64,000 nucleotides of DNA, taken from NCBI RefSeq assembly GCF_005844085.1, contig NZ_VCDI01000007.1, forward strand, positions 62,001 to 126,000, in the 5' to 3' direction. Both the position numbers and the translations under genes were made by a program. Below are positions 53,067-64,000 of this stretch, piece after piece (position 1 is the stretch's first letter; the number at the start of each line of letters is the position of its first letter). A model generated the notes under the pieces. The model was not told the origin of the DNA and did not search any database. It saw only the letters and a program-made list of their open reading frames with translations. This DNA comes from Lichenicoccus roseus (lineage in GTDB: Bacteria > Pseudomonadota > Alphaproteobacteria > Acetobacterales > Acetobacteraceae).

Positions 53067-53945
53067 TCAGCGGCAGCCGGCGCGGTTGCGCAACGACGAC
53101 GACGCGGCCCGGACGCGCGGCTGCGGTGACGGGAACTCGTTGTGCAGCTTCTGCAGCGCCTGGCAGGCGTCGGTCTTGTCGCCCAGCGCCAGCAGCGACG
53201 CCGTCACGCCAAGCAGCGCGTCCGGCGCCCGGCCGGAGTGCGGCGCGTGGCTATACACATCATAGTAGGCGGTGGCGGCCTGCTGGAACTGCCGCTGCCC
53301 GGCGAGCGACTGCGCCAGCAGGAACTGCGCATCGGTCTGCCGCGGCCCCCTCGGCCCTGCCAGCACCTCGCGCGCCGCAGCCTGTGCGCCGGCATAGTCA
53401 CGACGCGCCAGCGCCGCATTGCCCTGCTGCAAAGCCATCTCCGGCGTACGCCGCTCGGGTGCGCGGTTGTCCGGCCGGGGCGCCGCTGGCACCGGGGCCG
53501 TCGCGGGCCCGTTCTCGTCGCCGCCCGACGACGCCCCGGGATGGCCCTGCTGCAGGGCGAAGTTCATGTCGCCGATCTGCTTGCTCAGGGCTGCATTCTG
53601 TTGCTGCACCTGGTTGCTGAGCTGGTCGAGCTGGCCGCGAAGGTCACGCACCTGGGCCTCGAGCGTCGAGACCCGGTCGAGCAGCTGCGACGTCAGCGGC
53701 GATGCGGCGCCCTGGTCGACGCTTGTGCTGGACGGTGCCCCGGTATCCCCGGACATCGGCGGCGCACCGGGCTCGCTGCCGCCGGACTGCATCTGCATCT
53801 CGTGCCGCAGCTCGAGGATCTGGTTCTGCAGCGAGATCGCCTCGCGGCTGTCCAGCTGGGCGCGGGCGACACCCCCCGAGAGGCCGGTGGCGACAAGAAG
53901 GGCAGCCAGTGCCGAGGCCCAGGCGCCGATGCACGCGTTCCGCAT
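53067..53945 (-). CDS. ybgF: Tol-Pal system protein YbgF/CpoB
   Basis: A periplasmic protein coordinating Tol-Pal with peptidoglycan synthesis. Signal peptide at residues 1-29 (ALAALLVATGLSGGVARA). A trimerising coiled coil follows (AISLQNQILELRHEMQMQ and LDRVSTLEAQVRDLRGQLDQ). The C-terminal TPR region has MALQQGNAALARRDYAGAQA, AQFLLAQSLAGQRQFQQAAT and GRAPDALLGVTASLLALGDK. 292 residues. Its TGA overlaps a CTG that may begin tilS. Confidence 0.9.
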   Translation of the reverse strand: MRNACIGAWASALAALLVATGLSGGVARAQLDSREAISLQNQILELRHEMQMQSGGSEPGAPPMSGDTGAPSSTSVDQGAASPLTSQLLDRVSTLEAQVRDLRGQLDQLSNQVQQQNAALSKQIGDMNFALQQGHPGASSGGDENGPATAPVPAAPRPDNRAPERRTPEMALQQGNAALARRDYAGAQAAAREVLAGPRGPRQTDAQFLLAQSLAGQRQFQQAATAYYDVYSHAPHSGRAPDALLGVTASLLALGDKTDACQALQKLHNEFPSPQPRVRAASSSLRNRAGCR

Positions 53946-54107
53946 GAAGAATATCCCGATCCGCCGTCAAGTTCGCCTTGGCCGCCCCGGGGGAGCCCAG
54001 GGGCATGCCATTGCCGGCAACCTAAGACAGCAACGGCCGGACGATAAGCGTCCGGCCGTCACCCGATCCAACTGTCCGATGGGCGGCCGCGGCCGCCCGG
54101 GGGAGCG

Positions 54108-54590
54108 TCAGTGCACCGCCGTGATGGCGTTGCGGTTCTGCTGCCAGGACTGCTCGTCGTCGCCGAGCGCAGTCGGGCGGTCCTTGCCGTAGGAGATCGT
54201 GGTGATGCGGCCGGCGGAAACGCCCTTCGACACCAGGTAGTCGCGCGCCGCATTGGCGCGACGCTCGCCGAGCGCGATGTTGAACTCCTCGGTGCCACGG
54301 TCGTCGCAGTTGCCGGCGACCTGGATGGTGACCTGCGGATAGCGCGCGAGCCACGCGGCCTGGCGATCCAGCGTGCCCTGAGCGTCGGACGACAGGGTGC
54401 TCTCGTTCAGCGCGTAGTAGACACGGTCGCCGACATTGGCGACCAAGTCGGCCTCGCTGCCCGGCGCGGCGGCGCCGGTCGGAGCGGCGGAAGCGCCCAT
54501 GCCGGACGCAGCGCCGGTGTTGGCATTCTCGCCGGAGCAGGCGGCGAGCATGGCGGCCAGCCCGATGGCGCCGAGAAGCTTCAGTTTCAT
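54108..54590 (-). CDS. pal: Peptidoglycan-associated lipoprotein Pal
   Basis: An outer-membrane lipoprotein that grips peptidoglycan. ATG at 54590 with AGGAACC upstream; signal MKLKLLGAIGLAAMLAAC ends in the lipobox LAAC. An Ala/Gly linker precedes the OmpA-like domain: RVYYALNESTLSSDAQGTLD, then VAGNCDDRGTEEFNIALGER with the DAP-binding Asp and Arg, then TTISYGKDRPTALGDDEQSW. 160 residues. Separated from tolB by 201 bp containing its own promoter candidate. Confidence 0.95.
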   Translation of the reverse strand: MKLKLLGAIGLAAMLAACSGENANTGAASGMGASAAPTGAAAPGSEADLVANVGDRVYYALNESTLSSDAQGTLDRQAAWLARYPQVTIQVAGNCDDRGTEEFNIALGERRANAARDYLVSKGVSAGRITTISYGKDRPTALGDDEQSWQQNRNAITAVH

Positions 54591-54655
54591 GGTCAGGTTC
54601 CTGAGGAGTTCGAGAGCGTCAAACGGGTCAAAGCAACCGAGCGTTAACCATTCGC

Positions 54656-54685
54656 GAATTACGGTGTCGTTTCGCATCCGGTCAA
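54656..54685 (-). promoter_or_regulatory. Possible pal promoter
   Basis: Minus strand TTGACC, 18-nt spacer, TAATTC, 65 bp before the Pal start in the tolB-pal gap. The pal gene may thus be partly uncoupled from tolQRAB. Confidence 0.35.
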
Positions 54686-54791
54686 GTCGCGCGAGCACCG
54701 GATGTTTCGGCGTCGCGCGTTTCTCCCGGGCCGTGTCGCAATTGCAATGCCGCCCCTGCCCCGCAAAGGCCACCCGTTCAGGCTTCGGACG

Positions 54792-56147
54792 TCACCCGTT
54801 GATCGGCGACCAGGCGGGATCGGACGCACCGCCCGCCATTCGCAGGGCATGGTCGTTGAACCCGGCGATGTCGATGGTGGCGAGGCTGGTCGAGAAGCCG
54901 GCGCCCCCCGCCCCCGCGGCGCTCTGCCGGCAATAGGCCATCACCCGGCCATTCGGACAGAAGGTCGGGCTCTCGACCGTGAAGCCCTGGGTCAGGATCC
55001 GTTCGCCGGTGCCGTCGGGCATCATCACCCCGATCGAGAAGCCGGCGCCGCCGATCCGGGTAAAGGCGATCAGGTCGCCTCTGGGCGACCAGACCGGTGA
55101 ACCATATTGGCCCGATCCGTAGCTGATGCGCCGCGCTGCGCCGCCCGACGCGCTCATGACGTAGAGCTGCGGGCTGCCGCCGCGATCGGAATTGAACACG
55201 ATCTGCGAGCCGTCCGGGCTGAAGCACGGGCTGGTGTCGATCGAGCCCGAACTGGTCAGGCGCGTCGACGACCGGCTGGCGAGATCGACGCGGAAGATGT
55301 CCGAGCCGCCGCCGCGTGTCGCCGACAGCACCACCGAGCCGCCGTCGGGTGAGAAGCGCGGCGCGAAGCTGATGCCCTCGAACTCGCCCAGCACCTCCTC
55401 GCGGCCGCTGGCGAGGTCGAACAGGTACACCCGCGGCCGGTCGTTGGCGTAGCTCATGAAGGCGATCTCGTCGCGCGTCGGATGGAAGCGCGGCGTCAGC
55501 ACCAGCCAGCGCCCGCTGGTGAGATACCGGCTGTTGGCGCCGTCCTGGTCCATGATCGCAAGGCGCGTCTGCTGCCGCCCGCGTGGACCCGAGCGCGCCA
55601 CATAGGCGATGCGGGTGTCGAAGTAGCCCTTCTCGCCGAGCATGCGCTGGTAGATCACGTCGGCGATCTTGTGCGCGATGCGGCGCCAGTTGGCGGCGCT
55701 GGTGGTGTAGGCGGTGCCCTGGATCTGCTGGCCGGCGAGCACGTCCCACAGCCGGAACTCGACGCGCAGATCACCCCCGGCGGAGGCATTGCCGGCCGCC
55801 AGCGCCTGCGCGCCGATGCTGCGATAGGACGAGAAGTCGGGCGTGCCGGACCCGCCCGCCGACGCCGCGCTGCCGAGCACGCGGAACAGGCCGCTGCCGC
55901 CCAGATCGTCGCTGATCACCTGGGTGATCTGGTCGCCGATACCGGGGCCGAAGGACGGGATCGCGATCGGGATCGGTGCCGTGTGCGCCTGGTCGACGGT
56001 GATCTCGGCGGCACCCGGGGCATTCGGCGATGCCGGTGCTGCCCCGGGTCCGGACTGCGCGAACGCACTCAGCGGCGATGCCGCCAGGCCGGTGCCGATC
56101 GAGCCCGCGATCATCGTCCGGCGCGTCGGGAAGAACTCAGAAGCCAT
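54792..56147 (-). CDS. tolB: Tol-Pal system beta-propeller TolB, Tat-exported
   Basis: A periplasmic partner linking Pal and colicin/Tol machinery. ATG at 56147 with AGAGGA upstream. The signal [20 protein letters not shown] has twin arginines, so export is by Tat rather than Sec. N-terminal domain ([36 protein letters not shown]), then a six-bladed propeller with repeats such as [48 protein letters not shown] and [13 protein letters not shown]. 451 residues. Confidence 0.95.
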   Translation of the reverse strand: MASEFFPTRRTMIAGSIGTGLAASPLSAFAQSGPGAAPASPNAPGAAEITVDQAHTAPIPIAIPSFGPGIGDQITQVISDDLGGSGLFRVLGSAASAGGSGTPDFSSYRSIGAQALAAGNASAGGDLRVEFRLWDVLAGQQIQGTAYTTSAANWRRIAHKIADVIYQRMLGEKGYFDTRIAYVARSGPRGRQQTRLAIMDQDGANSRYLTSGRWLVLTPRFHPTRDEIAFMSYANDRPRVYLFDLASGREEVLGEFEGISFAPRFSPDGGSVVLSATRGGGSDIFRVDLASRSSTRLTSSGSIDTSPCFSPDGSQIVFNSDRGGSPQLYVMSASGGAARRISYGSGQYGSPVWSPRGDLIAFTRIGGAGFSIGVMMPDGTGERILTQGFTVESPTFCPNGRVMAYCRQSAAGAGGAGFSTSLATIDIAGFNDHALRMAGGASDPAWSPING

Positions 56148-56173
56148 CGTCTGCATCCTCTGTATCGCGACCA

Positions 56174-57142
56174 TCAGGGCCGGAAGACGAACTTGATCTG
56201 GTGCACCGCGCCGAGCTGCGACGCCGGCAGCGGCAGCTTCGCGCAGGTCGGGTTCATCACCGCCGCCCGCGCCCGCTCGGCGAGCGCCCGATAGGACGGA
56301 TCGGCCGCCATCCGGCCCTGGTCGGCGGGGGAGAACTGCACCATCCGCGCCTCGCCGGTGGCATCCACGGTGACCGTCAGGTGCGCCTGGAACTGCGCAT
56401 AGTTGCGGGCCTCGGTGTCCTCGGCGTAGCAGCGCCGCACCGAACCTGCGATGGCGTGCTGGTCACCGGCGCTCAGCGACGAGGTGATGTCGCGTCCGCG
56501 TGTCGGCGCACCCCCCTGGGCCGGGTTGGCGTGCGCGGCCGGCGCGTGCGTCTGCTTCTGGTCGGCGCGGAACTTCTCCAGCGTCGCCAGCAGCGAATGG
56601 GTGTCGGCTGCCGCATTCCTCGTCGGGTTCGGCTGCGTCAGGTGCGACGGCAGCGCCATCTTCTGCGGCAGGGCGGGCAGCGTCGACGGCGACGGCGGGC
56701 TTGGCGCCTGCGACGGCGACGGCGGGCTCGGCACCGGCGGCGGCGCACGCACGCTGTCGGGCGAAGGCGCCTGCAGCTTCGGTGGCGTCGGCAGCGGCGG
56801 CAAGGTGAGCGGCGCCACCTCGGGCGGCGGCGGCACCGGTGGCGGCGGCGGTGGCGGTGGGGGCGCCTCCTCGACCGGCAGGTGCTCGGGCGGTGTCGGG
56901 CTGGGCGGCGCCGGGTTAGGCACCGGCGCCGGCGGCTGTGGCGACGGATTGGCCTGGTCGGCGCGCGCGGAGGCGGCCGGCGGTCCAGTGAAATCCATCT
57001 CGACCGCCGGCGGCTCCGGCGGTTCCGGCGGCTTGCCGACCGGCAGCACCACGATCAGCGACAGCAGCACCAGCAGATGCAGGCCGCCGGAGACATAGAC
57101 CCCCCGGCGGAGCATCGGATTTTCTGGAAGGAGCGCCGCCAT
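56174..57142 (-). CDS. tolA: TolA-type envelope spanning protein
   Basis: Links TolQR in the inner membrane to TolB/Pal. One transmembrane helix near residues 14-33 ([20 protein letters not shown]). A very long proline-rich region from about 38 to 165 includes an uninterrupted run of prolines. The C-terminal domain (residues 225-322) has [20 protein letters not shown] and [20 protein letters not shown], like alphaproteobacterial TolA domain III. The usual alanine/lysine helix of enteric TolA is replaced by the proline-rich tether. Confidence 0.85.
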   Translation of the reverse strand: MAALLPENPMLRRGVYVSGGLHLLVLLSLIVVLPVGKPPEPPEPPAVEMDFTGPPAASARADQANPSPQPPAPVPNPAPPSPTPPEHLPVEEAPPPPPPPPPVPPPPEVAPLTLPPLPTPPKLQAPSPDSVRAPPPVPSPPSPSQAPSPPSPSTLPALPQKMALPSHLTQPNPTRNAAADTHSLLATLEKFRADQKQTHAPAAHANPAQGGAPTRGRDITSSLSAGDQHAIAGSVRRCYAEDTEARNYAQFQAHLTVTVDATGEARMVQFSPADQGRMAADPSYRALAERARAAVMNPTCAKLPLPASQLGAVHQIKFVFRP

Positions 57143-57152
57143 GCGGAAAGAC

Positions 57153-57623
<471 letters not shown>

Positions 57624-57626
57624 GGC

Positions 57627-58361
<735 letters not shown>

Positions 58362-58430
58362 CCGCCATCGTGATCTCCGGATTAGCCGACGCGCGCTTGC
58401 TTAAAGCCTTCCCGGCCAAAGCAGAAGCGG

Positions 58431-58448
58431 ACTCTGTTCAACCAGAGT
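58431..58448. repeat. Inverted repeat between ybgC and tolQ
   Basis: ACTCTG, 6-nt spacer TTCAAC, CAGAGT. Perfect 6-bp arms, about 70 bp upstream of tolQ. It could be an operator or an RNA hairpin; there is no T-run, so it is not a terminator. Confidence 0.3.
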
Positions 58449-58475
58449 TACAAACCAGACAGGCGCCGTCACAGA

Positions 58476-58934
58476 TCATTTGTGAGACGCATCCCCGCCG
58501 TCGGCGGACGCATTCTCGGTGTCGGCAAGTTGCGCCAGCAGGTCACGCCAGTGCGCCGGGATGCGCGACGGGCGCAGGGTGTCGACCTGGATGCAGGCAA
58601 GGTCGATCTCAAGCATGGCCTTCAGATCGCCGCCCGACTCCGCGGTGCCGCGGATCGCCTGGTCGAGCCGCATGCGCGCCGCGGTCAGCTCGCGCAGCGT
58701 GGTGATGACCTCGACCTCGTCATCGAGTCGCACCGGGCGCCGGTACATCACCGAGGCGCGCTGCACCACGAAGCCGATGCCGTGCTCGCGCAGCAGCGTC
58801 GAGACCGGCAGGCCGAGCCAGCGCATCGCCTCGGTGCGGGCGCGCTCGGCAAAGGCGAGATACTGCGCGTGGTACATCACCCCGCCGGCGTCGGTATCCT
58901 CGTAGTAGACCCGCTGGCGGAACACGTGCCGCAT
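58476..58934 (-). CDS. ybgC: YbgC, Tol-Pal-associated acyl-CoA thioesterase
   Basis: A hotdog-fold thioesterase. VYYEDTDAGGVMYHAQYLAF is near residue 10, with the catalytic Asp in EDTDAGG and the His-containing YH segment. FVVQRASVMYRRPVRLDDEV and the alternating strand pattern complete the fold. 152 residues. It begins the tol operon as in most proteobacteria, 3 bp after ruvB. Confidence 0.92.
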   Translation of the reverse strand: MRHVFRQRVYYEDTDAGGVMYHAQYLAFAERARTEAMRWLGLPVSTLLREHGIGFVVQRASVMYRRPVRLDDEVEVITTLRELTAARMRLDQAIRGTAESGGDLKAMLEIDLACIQVDTLRPSRIPAHWRDLLAQLADTENASADGGDASHK

Positions 58935-58937
58935 CGT

Positions 58938-60032
58938 TCAGGACTCCGGCCCGGACTCGATGGGCCCGGACGTGATGGGCCCGGACGTGACAGGCTCGGA
59001 CAGCAGGTCGAGCTGTCCCGGCTGCGGCGGCGGCGGCACCAGGCCGAGATGCCGCCAGCCGCGTTCCCCGAGCATGCGTCCGCGGCTGGTCCGCAGCACC
59101 AGTCCCTCCTGGATCAGGAACGGCTCCACCACGTCCTCCAGGGTGTCGCGCGCCTCGGCCAGCGCCGCCGCCAGCGTCTCGACCCCGACCGGGCCGCCAT
59201 GGTGGTGCTCGGCAATGCGCCGCAGGTAGCGCCGGTCCATGGCATCGAGCCCAAGCTTGTCGACCTCGAGCCGCGACAGCGCGGCGTCGGCGAGCACGCG
59301 GTCGACCGGCCGGTCGGGGCTGCGTCCGACCGAGGCGAAATCGCGCACCCGCCGCAGCAGCCGGCCGGCAATGCGCGGCGTGCCGCGACTACGGGTCGCG
59401 ATCTCCTCGGCGCCATCGTCGGTCAGCGCGAACCGCAGCTTCTCGGCGCCACGCGAGACGATCAGCCGCAGCTCGGCGGCGGTGTAGAACACCAGCCGCA
59501 GCGGAATGCCGAAGCGGTCGCGCAGCGGCGTCGCCAGCAACCCGGCGCGGGTGGTCGCCGCCACCAGCGTGAACGGAGACAGGTCGATGCGCACCGAGCG
59601 CGCCGCCGGGCCCTCGCCGATGATCAGGTCGAGCTGGAAATCCTCCATCGCCGGATACAGCACCTCCTCGATGGCGGGCTGCAGGCGGTGGATCTCGTCG
59701 ATGAACAGCACGTCGCGCGGCTGCAGGTTGGTCAGGATGGCCGCGAGGTCGCCGGCGCGCTGGATCACCGGACCGGAGGTCGCGCGGAACCCCACCCCGA
59801 GTTCGCGGGCCACGATCTGCGCCAGCGTGGTCTTGCCGAGCCCGGGCGGCCCGTGCAGCAGCACATGGTCGAGCGCCTCGCCGCGTCCGCGGGCTGCCTG
59901 GATGAAGATGGAGAGGTTCTCGCGGCTGGCCTGCTGCCCGATGAACTCGCCGAGGTGCTGCGGACGCAGGCTGGCCTCCGCGGCATCCTCGTCGAGACGG
60001 CGCTGGTCGACGGTACGGGGAGCCTCGCTCAT
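58938..60032 (-). CDS. ruvB: Holliday junction helicase RuvB
   Basis: A hexameric AAA+ motor that drives branch migration. Walker [19 protein letters not shown] near residue 62, Walker [21 protein letters not shown] near 108, sensor 1 [12 protein letters not shown] near 155, and a winged-helix domain at the C-terminus ([20 protein letters not shown]). 364 residues, with a short Pro/Gly/Ser tail. Overlaps ruvA by 4 bp. Confidence 0.97.
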   Translation of the reverse strand: MSEAPRTVDQRRLDEDAAEASLRPQHLGEFIGQQASRENLSIFIQAARGRGEALDHVLLHGPPGLGKTTLAQIVARELGVGFRATSGPVIQRAGDLAAILTNLQPRDVLFIDEIHRLQPAIEEVLYPAMEDFQLDLIIGEGPAARSVRIDLSPFTLVAATTRAGLLATPLRDRFGIPLRLVFYTAAELRLIVSRGAEKLRFALTDDGAEEIATRSRGTPRIAGRLLRRVRDFASVGRSPDRPVDRVLADAALSRLEVDKLGLDAMDRRYLRRIAEHHHGGPVGVETLAAALAEARDTLEDVVEPFLIQEGLVLRTSRGRMLGERGWRHLGLVPPPPQPGQLDLLSEPVTSGPITSGPIESGPES

Positions 60033-60628
60033 TTCGCCAGCTCCTTCAGGCTGTCACGCAGCACCGTATCCAGAGAGGCACCCGAGCCGAGCCGGTCAAG
60101 CACCCGGGTCACCGCAGGGGCCGCTTCCTGCCGGCGGAAGCCAAGGCCGAGCAGCGCAGCCAGGGCGTCCGACTCCGTGCCGACGCCGGCGACCGTGCCC
60201 AGGGTGGCACCCGTGCCGGTCGGCATGCCGCCGGCTTTCTCACGCAGCTCGCTGAGCAGCCGGTCGGCGAGACGCGGCCCCACCCCCTGCAGCCGGGTCA
60301 GGCTGGAACGGTCGCCCGACGCGATCACCGCGATCAGGTCGCGCGGCGACAGGCCGGACAGGATGCCGAGCGCCACCTTGGCGCCGACGCCCTGCACAGT
60401 GGTCAGCAGCCGGAACCAGTCGCGCTCGGCGCTGTCGGAGAAGCCGTACAGCAGGATCGCGTCCTCGCGCACGACCGTCTCGACCAGCACCCGGGCCGGC
60501 TCGGGCGGCCTCGGCAACGCGGCGAGCGTGCGGGTCGAGGCCTGCACCAGGTAGCCGACGCCGTTCACGTCGATGACGCAGCGATCGGCCTCGACCTGCG
60601 CGAGGCGCCCGGTCAGGAGGGCGATCAT
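60029..60628 (-). CDS. ruvA: Holliday junction-binding protein RuvA
   Basis: A tetrameric junction-binding subunit. N-terminal OB fold ([31 protein letters not shown]). Two helix-hairpin-helix motifs: [20 protein letters not shown] and [20 protein letters not shown]. The C-terminal domain III contacts RuvB ([20 protein letters not shown]). 199 residues. Starts 31 bp after ruvC. Confidence 0.96.
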   Translation of the reverse strand: MIALLTGRLAQVEADRCVIDVNGVGYLVQASTRTLAALPRPPEPARVLVETVVREDAILLYGFSDSAERDWFRLLTTVQGVGAKVALGILSGLSPRDLIAVIASGDRSSLTRLQGVGPRLADRLLSELREKAGGMPTGTGATLGTVAGVGTESDALAALLGLGFRRQEAAPAVTRVLDRLGSGASLDTVLRDSLKELAK

Positions 60629-60659
60629 GACGCAGGGACGTTCATGGCAGGGTGAGCCG

Positions 60660-61166
60660 TCATGCCATGCGGGTCCCGGCGGCGATGCGCAGGTTCGACT
60701 GCCGGTGGTGCGCGTGGCAGATCGCCACCGCCAGCGCGTCCGAGGCGTCCGCGCGCCGGATGGTGGCGCCGGGCAGCAGCCGGCGCACCATCATGCCGAC
60801 CTGCTCCTTGCTGGCAGCCCCGGTGCCGACCACCGCGCGCTTGACCGCCATCGCGCCGTATTCGCTGACCGCGATGCCGGCCAGCGCCGGTGCCAGCAAC
60901 GCCACGCCACGCGCATAGCCGAGCTTGAGGGTCGCCGCGCCGTTGCGGTTCACATACGTCTCCTCCACCGCCGCCTCATCCGGCGAGAACGTCGAGAACA
61001 GGTCCTGCAACTGGTCGTGCAGCATCTTCAGGCGTAGCGGCACCGGTTCGTCGCCGTCGGTGGCGATCACCCCGTCGGCGACGTGACGCAACCGGTTGCC
61101 GGTCGATTCCAGTAGCCCCCAGCCGGTGAACCGCAGCCCGGGGTCGATCCCGACAATCAGGGTCAT
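60660..61166 (-). CDS. ruvC: Holliday junction resolvase RuvC
   Basis: Cuts four-way junctions symmetrically. ATG at 61166 (an extension to 61223 is not conserved). The acidic active site is complete: LIVGIDPGLRFTGWG (Asp), AAVEETYVNRNGAATLKLG (Glu) and RADASDALAVAICHAHH (Asp pair). 168 residues. Lies 7 bp after yebC in the yebC-ruvCAB order common in bacteria. Confidence 0.96.
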   Translation of the reverse strand: MTLIVGIDPGLRFTGWGLLESTGNRLRHVADGVIATDGDEPVPLRLKMLHDQLQDLFSTFSPDEAAVEETYVNRNGAATLKLGYARGVALLAPALAGIAVSEYGAMAVKRAVVGTGAASKEQVGMMVRRLLPGATIRRADASDALAVAICHAHHRQSNLRIAAGTRMA

Positions 61167-61173
61167 GCGACCC

Positions 61174-61923
61174 TCAGGCGGAAAGCCTCTCGGCGACATC
61201 GTCGGGCAGCTCGAAATTCGCATACACCGACTGCACGTCGTCGTTCTCCTCGAGCGCGTCGATGAGCTTCAGCAGGGTGGCGCCGCGCTCCTCGTCCAGC
61301 GTCACCACGGTGCCGGCGCGCCAATCCAGCCTGGCACTCTCGGCCGGCCCGAACCGCGCCTCCAGCGCATCGCGCACGGCGAAGAAGCTTTCGACCGCGC
61401 AGGTGACCTCGTGTCCCTCGGGGCCGGTTTCCACGTTGTCGGCGCCGGCCTCGATCGCCGCCTCCAGCATCGCCTCCTCGCCGGCGGCCCCGGCGGGATA
61501 GCGCACCACGCCAAGACGGGAGAACATGAACGACACCGAGTTGCTCTCGCCCAGGCTGCCGCCATGCTTGGAGAACGCGGCGCGCACGTCGGACGCGGTG
61601 CGGTTGCGGTTGTCGGTCAGCGCCTCGACGATCACCGCGACGCCGGCCGGTCCGTAGCCCTCGTAGCGGACCTCGACATAGTCGTCGCCGGCTGCCGCGC
61701 CCGCCGCCTTCTTGATGGCGCGGTCGATGGTGTCCTTGGGCATGTTGATCTCGCGCGCCGCCAGCATCGCGCCGCGCAGCCGCGGGTTGGAGCCCGGGTC
61801 CGGCAGCCCGGTGCGCGCCGCGACCGTGATCTCGCGGATAACTTTCGCGAACTGCCGCGCGCGACGCGCATCCTGCGCGCCCTTGCGGTGCATGATGTTC
61901 TTGAACTGGGAATGACCGGCCAT
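61174..61923 (-). CDS. yebC: YebC/PmpR family transcriptional or translation-associated protein
   Basis: 249 residues. It starts [20 protein letters not shown], the near-invariant YebC head. Domain 1 continues [20 protein letters not shown] and [36 protein letters not shown] is the second signature. Family members bind DNA as regulators, or in some cases relieve ribosome stalling at polyproline. It sits between secA and ruvC. Confidence 0.95.
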   Translation of the reverse strand: MAGHSQFKNIMHRKGAQDARRARQFAKVIREITVAARTGLPDPGSNPRLRGAMLAAREINMPKDTIDRAIKKAAGAAAGDDYVEVRYEGYGPAGVAVIVEALTDNRNRTASDVRAAFSKHGGSLGESNSVSFMFSRLGVVRYPAGAAGEEAMLEAAIEAGADNVETGPEGHEVTCAVESFFAVRDALEARFGPAESARLDWRAGTVVTLDEERGATLLKLIDALEENDDVQSVYANFELPDDVAERLSA

Positions 61924-61942
61924 TGTCTCTGATCCGTCGCCC

Positions 61943-64000
61943 TCAGTTCACGCGGCCGTGGCAGTGCTTGAACTTGCGTCCCGAGCCGCACGGGCAGATC
62001 GCGTTGCGCGGCGTGTCGGCCCAGGCCGCGAGATGGGTCTCCGACGCCTCCGACACCTCCTGCAGCAGCGCCTCGCCGACGCCCCCCATCACCAGCGTGT
62101 CGCCGCGCTCCGGCAGGAAGCTCGCACCGGACGGACGGGGCGCTTCCTGTGCCACGCGCTCGAACGGCGACGGCTCCTCCGCCGGCGGCACCAGCTCGAC
62201 ACGCGCCAGCATCGCCGTGACGCGCTCGCGCATCTCGTCCAGCATGCCGTGGAACAGCTTGAAGGCCTCGCGCTTGTATTCGTTCAGCGGGTCCTTCTGC
62301 GCATAGGCGCGCAGGCCGATCCCCTGGCGCAACTGGTCGAGCAGCAGGAGATGCTCCTTCCAGACTGCATCGAGCGTCGTGAGCAGCAGCTGCTTTTCGA
62401 TATACTGCATGACGTTGGCGCCGAATGCCTCGCCCTTCGCCGCCATCCCCGCATTGGCGGCCTGCTCGATGCGCTCGGCCACGCGCTCGCCATCCATGCC
62501 GTCCTCGCGGGCCCAGTCGGCGACCGGCAGGCTCAGGCCGAGCAGCCGCTGCACGTCCTCGGCGAGCTCGCTGCTTTCCCACTGCTCGGCGAACGCACGC
62601 TCCGGAATGCGCCGCGACACCAGGCTCTCGACCAGCTCGCGACGCATCTGCGCCACGATCTCGGTGACGTCGGCCGCCGCCATGAACTCGCGACGCTGCG
62701 CATACACTTCCTTGCGCTGGTCGTTCATGACGTCGTCGTATTTCAGCAGGTTCTTGCGGGTGTCGAAGTTGCGCGCCTCGACCTTCTTCTGCGCCTTCTC
62801 CAGCGCGCGGTTGATCCAGGGGTGGACGATCGCCTCGCCCTCCTTCAGGCCGAGGCGCTGCAGCATGCCGCTCATGCGCTCGGAGCCGAAGATGCGCATC
62901 AGGTCGTCTTCCAGCGACAGGAAGAAATGCGACCCGCCCGGATCGCCCTGCCGCCCGGCACGGCCGCGCAACTGGTTATCGATGCGACGGCTCTCGTGCC
63001 GCTCGGTGCCGATCACGAACAGCCCGCCGGCCTCCTTGACCACCTCGTGCCAGTCGGCAACCTGGTCGCGCAGCGCCGTCTCGCGCACAGCCCGCTCGGC
63101 AGGATCCTCGATGTCGCCGAGTTCCTGCTTGATGCGCATGTCGACATTGCCGCCCAGCTTGATGTCGGTGCCGCGGCCGGCCATGTTCGTTGCAATGGTG
63201 ATCGCGTTCGGCGCGCCGGCCTGCGCGATGATCGTCGCCTCCATCTCGTGGAAGCGCGCGTTCAGCACGTTGTGCCGGATCTGGCGTTCCTTCAGCAGCT
63301 CCGACAGCATCTCGCTCTTCTCGATGCTGGTGGTGCCGACCAGGATCGGCTGCCCGGTCGAGTGGATCTCCTGGATCAGGTTGCTGACGGCCTTGTACTT
63401 CTCGGCGGCATTGAGGTACACCTCGTCATCACGGTCCTTGCGTATGACCGGCACGTTGGTGGGGATCTCCACCACGTCGAGCTTGTAGATCTCGGCGAAC
63501 TCGTCGGCCTCGGTCATCGCAGTGCCGGTCATGCCGGACAGCTTCTTGTACAGCCGGAAATAGTTCTGGAAGGTGATCGAGGCGAGCGTCTGGTTCTCCT
63601 GCTGGATCTCCTGATGCTCCTTCGCCTCCAGCGCCTGGTGCAGCCCCTCCGAGTAGCGCCGGCCTTCCATCATGCGGCCGGTGAATTCGTCGATGATGAC
63701 GACCTTGCCGTCGCGCACGATGTAGTCGACGTCACGCGCGAACAGCGTGTGTGCGCGCAGGGACTGCTGCACGTGATGCACCACGCTGATGTTGTGGATG
63801 TCGTACAGCGCGCCGTCGGTGACGATGCCGGCATCGGACAGCATCTGCTCGACCGTCTCGGTGCCCGGCTCGGTCAGGATGACGGTGCGGAACTTCTCGT
63901 CCTTGTCGTAGGTAGCCGGGTCCTGCACCAGCTTCTTCACCACCTCGTCGACCTGGCGGTACAGGTCCGAGCTGTCCTCGGCCGGACCCGAGATGATCAG
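61943..64000 (-). CDS. secA: Preprotein translocase ATPase SecA (C-terminal part; start lies outside the window)
   Basis: The motor of Sec export. The frame is open to the right edge, so about the last 685 residues are present. Visible parts are the nucleotide-binding domain ([40 protein letters not shown]), NBD2 with [19 protein letters not shown] and [20 protein letters not shown] then [10 protein letters not shown], and the helical scaffold. The C-terminal zinc tail [20 protein letters not shown] (CxC...CH) binds SecB and the ribosome. It heads the block that continues into yebC-ruvCAB. Confidence 0.97.
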   Translation of the reverse strand: MIISGPAEDSSDLYRQVDEVVKKLVQDPATYDKDEKFRTVILTEPGTETVEQMLSDAGIVTDGALYDIHNISVVHHVQQSLRAHTLFARDVDYIVRDGKVVIIDEFTGRMMEGRRYSEGLHQALEAKEHQEIQQENQTLASITFQNYFRLYKKLSGMTGTAMTEADEFAEIYKLDVVEIPTNVPVIRKDRDDEVYLNAAEKYKAVSNLIQEIHSTGQPILVGTTSIEKSEMLSELLKERQIRHNVLNARFHEMEATIIAQAGAPNAITIATNMAGRGTDIKLGGNVDMRIKQELGDIEDPAERAVRETALRDQVADWHEVVKEAGGLFVIGTERHESRRIDNQLRGRAGRQGDPGGSHFFLSLEDDLMRIFGSERMSGMLQRLGLKEGEAIVHPWINRALEKAQKKVEARNFDTRKNLLKYDDVMNDQRKEVYAQRREFMAAADVTEIVAQMRRELVESLVSRRIPERAFAEQWESSELAEDVQRLLGLSLPVADWAREDGMDGERVAERIEQAANAGMAAKGEAFGANVMQYIEKQLLLTTLDAVWKEHLLLLDQLRQGIGLRAYAQKDPLNEYKREAFKLFHGMLDEMRERVTAMLARVELVPPAEEPSPFERVAQEAPRPSGASFLPERGDTLVMGGVGEALLQEVSEASETHLAAWADTPRNAICPCGSGRKFKHCHGRVN

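Overview
The window is high-GC DNA from an alphaproteobacterium, most likely a member of the Rhodospirillales/Acetobacteraceae. This is inferred from gene order and protein style, not from a marker gene. Supporting signs are the tol-pal cluster running on into tilS-ftsH-folP-glmM, the serC-hisZ-purA cluster, a Tat-exported TolB, an NDUFS4-like complex I subunit, a GSII-type glutamine synthetase and a Suv3-like helicase. Five tRNA genes are interspersed with coding genes, and there is no rRNA.

Positions 1 to about 11,320 are an accessory region of phage or integrative-element origin. They end exactly at the 3' end of a tRNA-Glu gene (11325-11400), a classic integration target. The region holds three unknown phage-style genes, a lone terminase large subunit, a lower-GC cargo patch with two proteins that carry PD-(D/E)xK-like motifs, a ParB-like protein with a probably lost C-terminus, and an HTH/coiled-coil repressor facing a perfect 12-bp inverted repeat. 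It also holds a duplicated GC hairpin, a run of very short minus-strand genes including a ribbon-helix-helix-like protein, two short frames broken by in-frame stops, and an HNH nuclease. No integrase, portal, capsid or tail gene is visible, so this is either one end of a larger element or a decayed one.

From 11.4 to 45 kb the window is mainly housekeeping chromosome. It contains an RluA/RluD-type pseudouridine synthase, rpoH (with a palindrome between its putative -35 and -10), a membrane-anchored pseudokinase with a small membrane partner, and deoC-rbsK. Next come serC-hisZ-purA with an ABM-domain protein, the Suv3-like helicase, and a Tat-exported substrate-binding protein with an APS-reductase-type cysH. 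A cluster of tRNA-Asn, a tRNA-binding protein, gpt, tRNA-Pro, a complex I subunit and tRNA-Arg follows. Then come a Bcr/CflA exporter, an FKBP lipoprotein, a DUF488 protein, a GAF-GGDEF-EAL protein, an LpxR-like enzyme, a PuuE-like deacetylase and a two-domain cold-shock protein. The stretch ends with an AapJ-like binding protein overlapping a phosphoesterase, GSII glutamine synthetase (with a good sigma-54 promoter match), the YcjX/YcjF pair and an RNase T2.

From 45.4 to 64 kb nearly everything is on the minus strand in one long co-directional block: secA (cut by the window edge), yebC, ruvC, ruvA, ruvB, ybgC, tolQ, tolR, tolA, tolB, pal, ybgF, tilS, ftsH, folP, glmM, thiD and a two-domain aspartic protease. 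This covers protein export, Holliday-junction processing, envelope integrity, tRNA-Ile modification, membrane proteolysis, and folate, cell-wall and thiamine precursors. A perfect hairpin terminator separates ftsH from folP. A heat-shock-like promoter candidate precedes ftsH, which fits with rpoH being in the same window.
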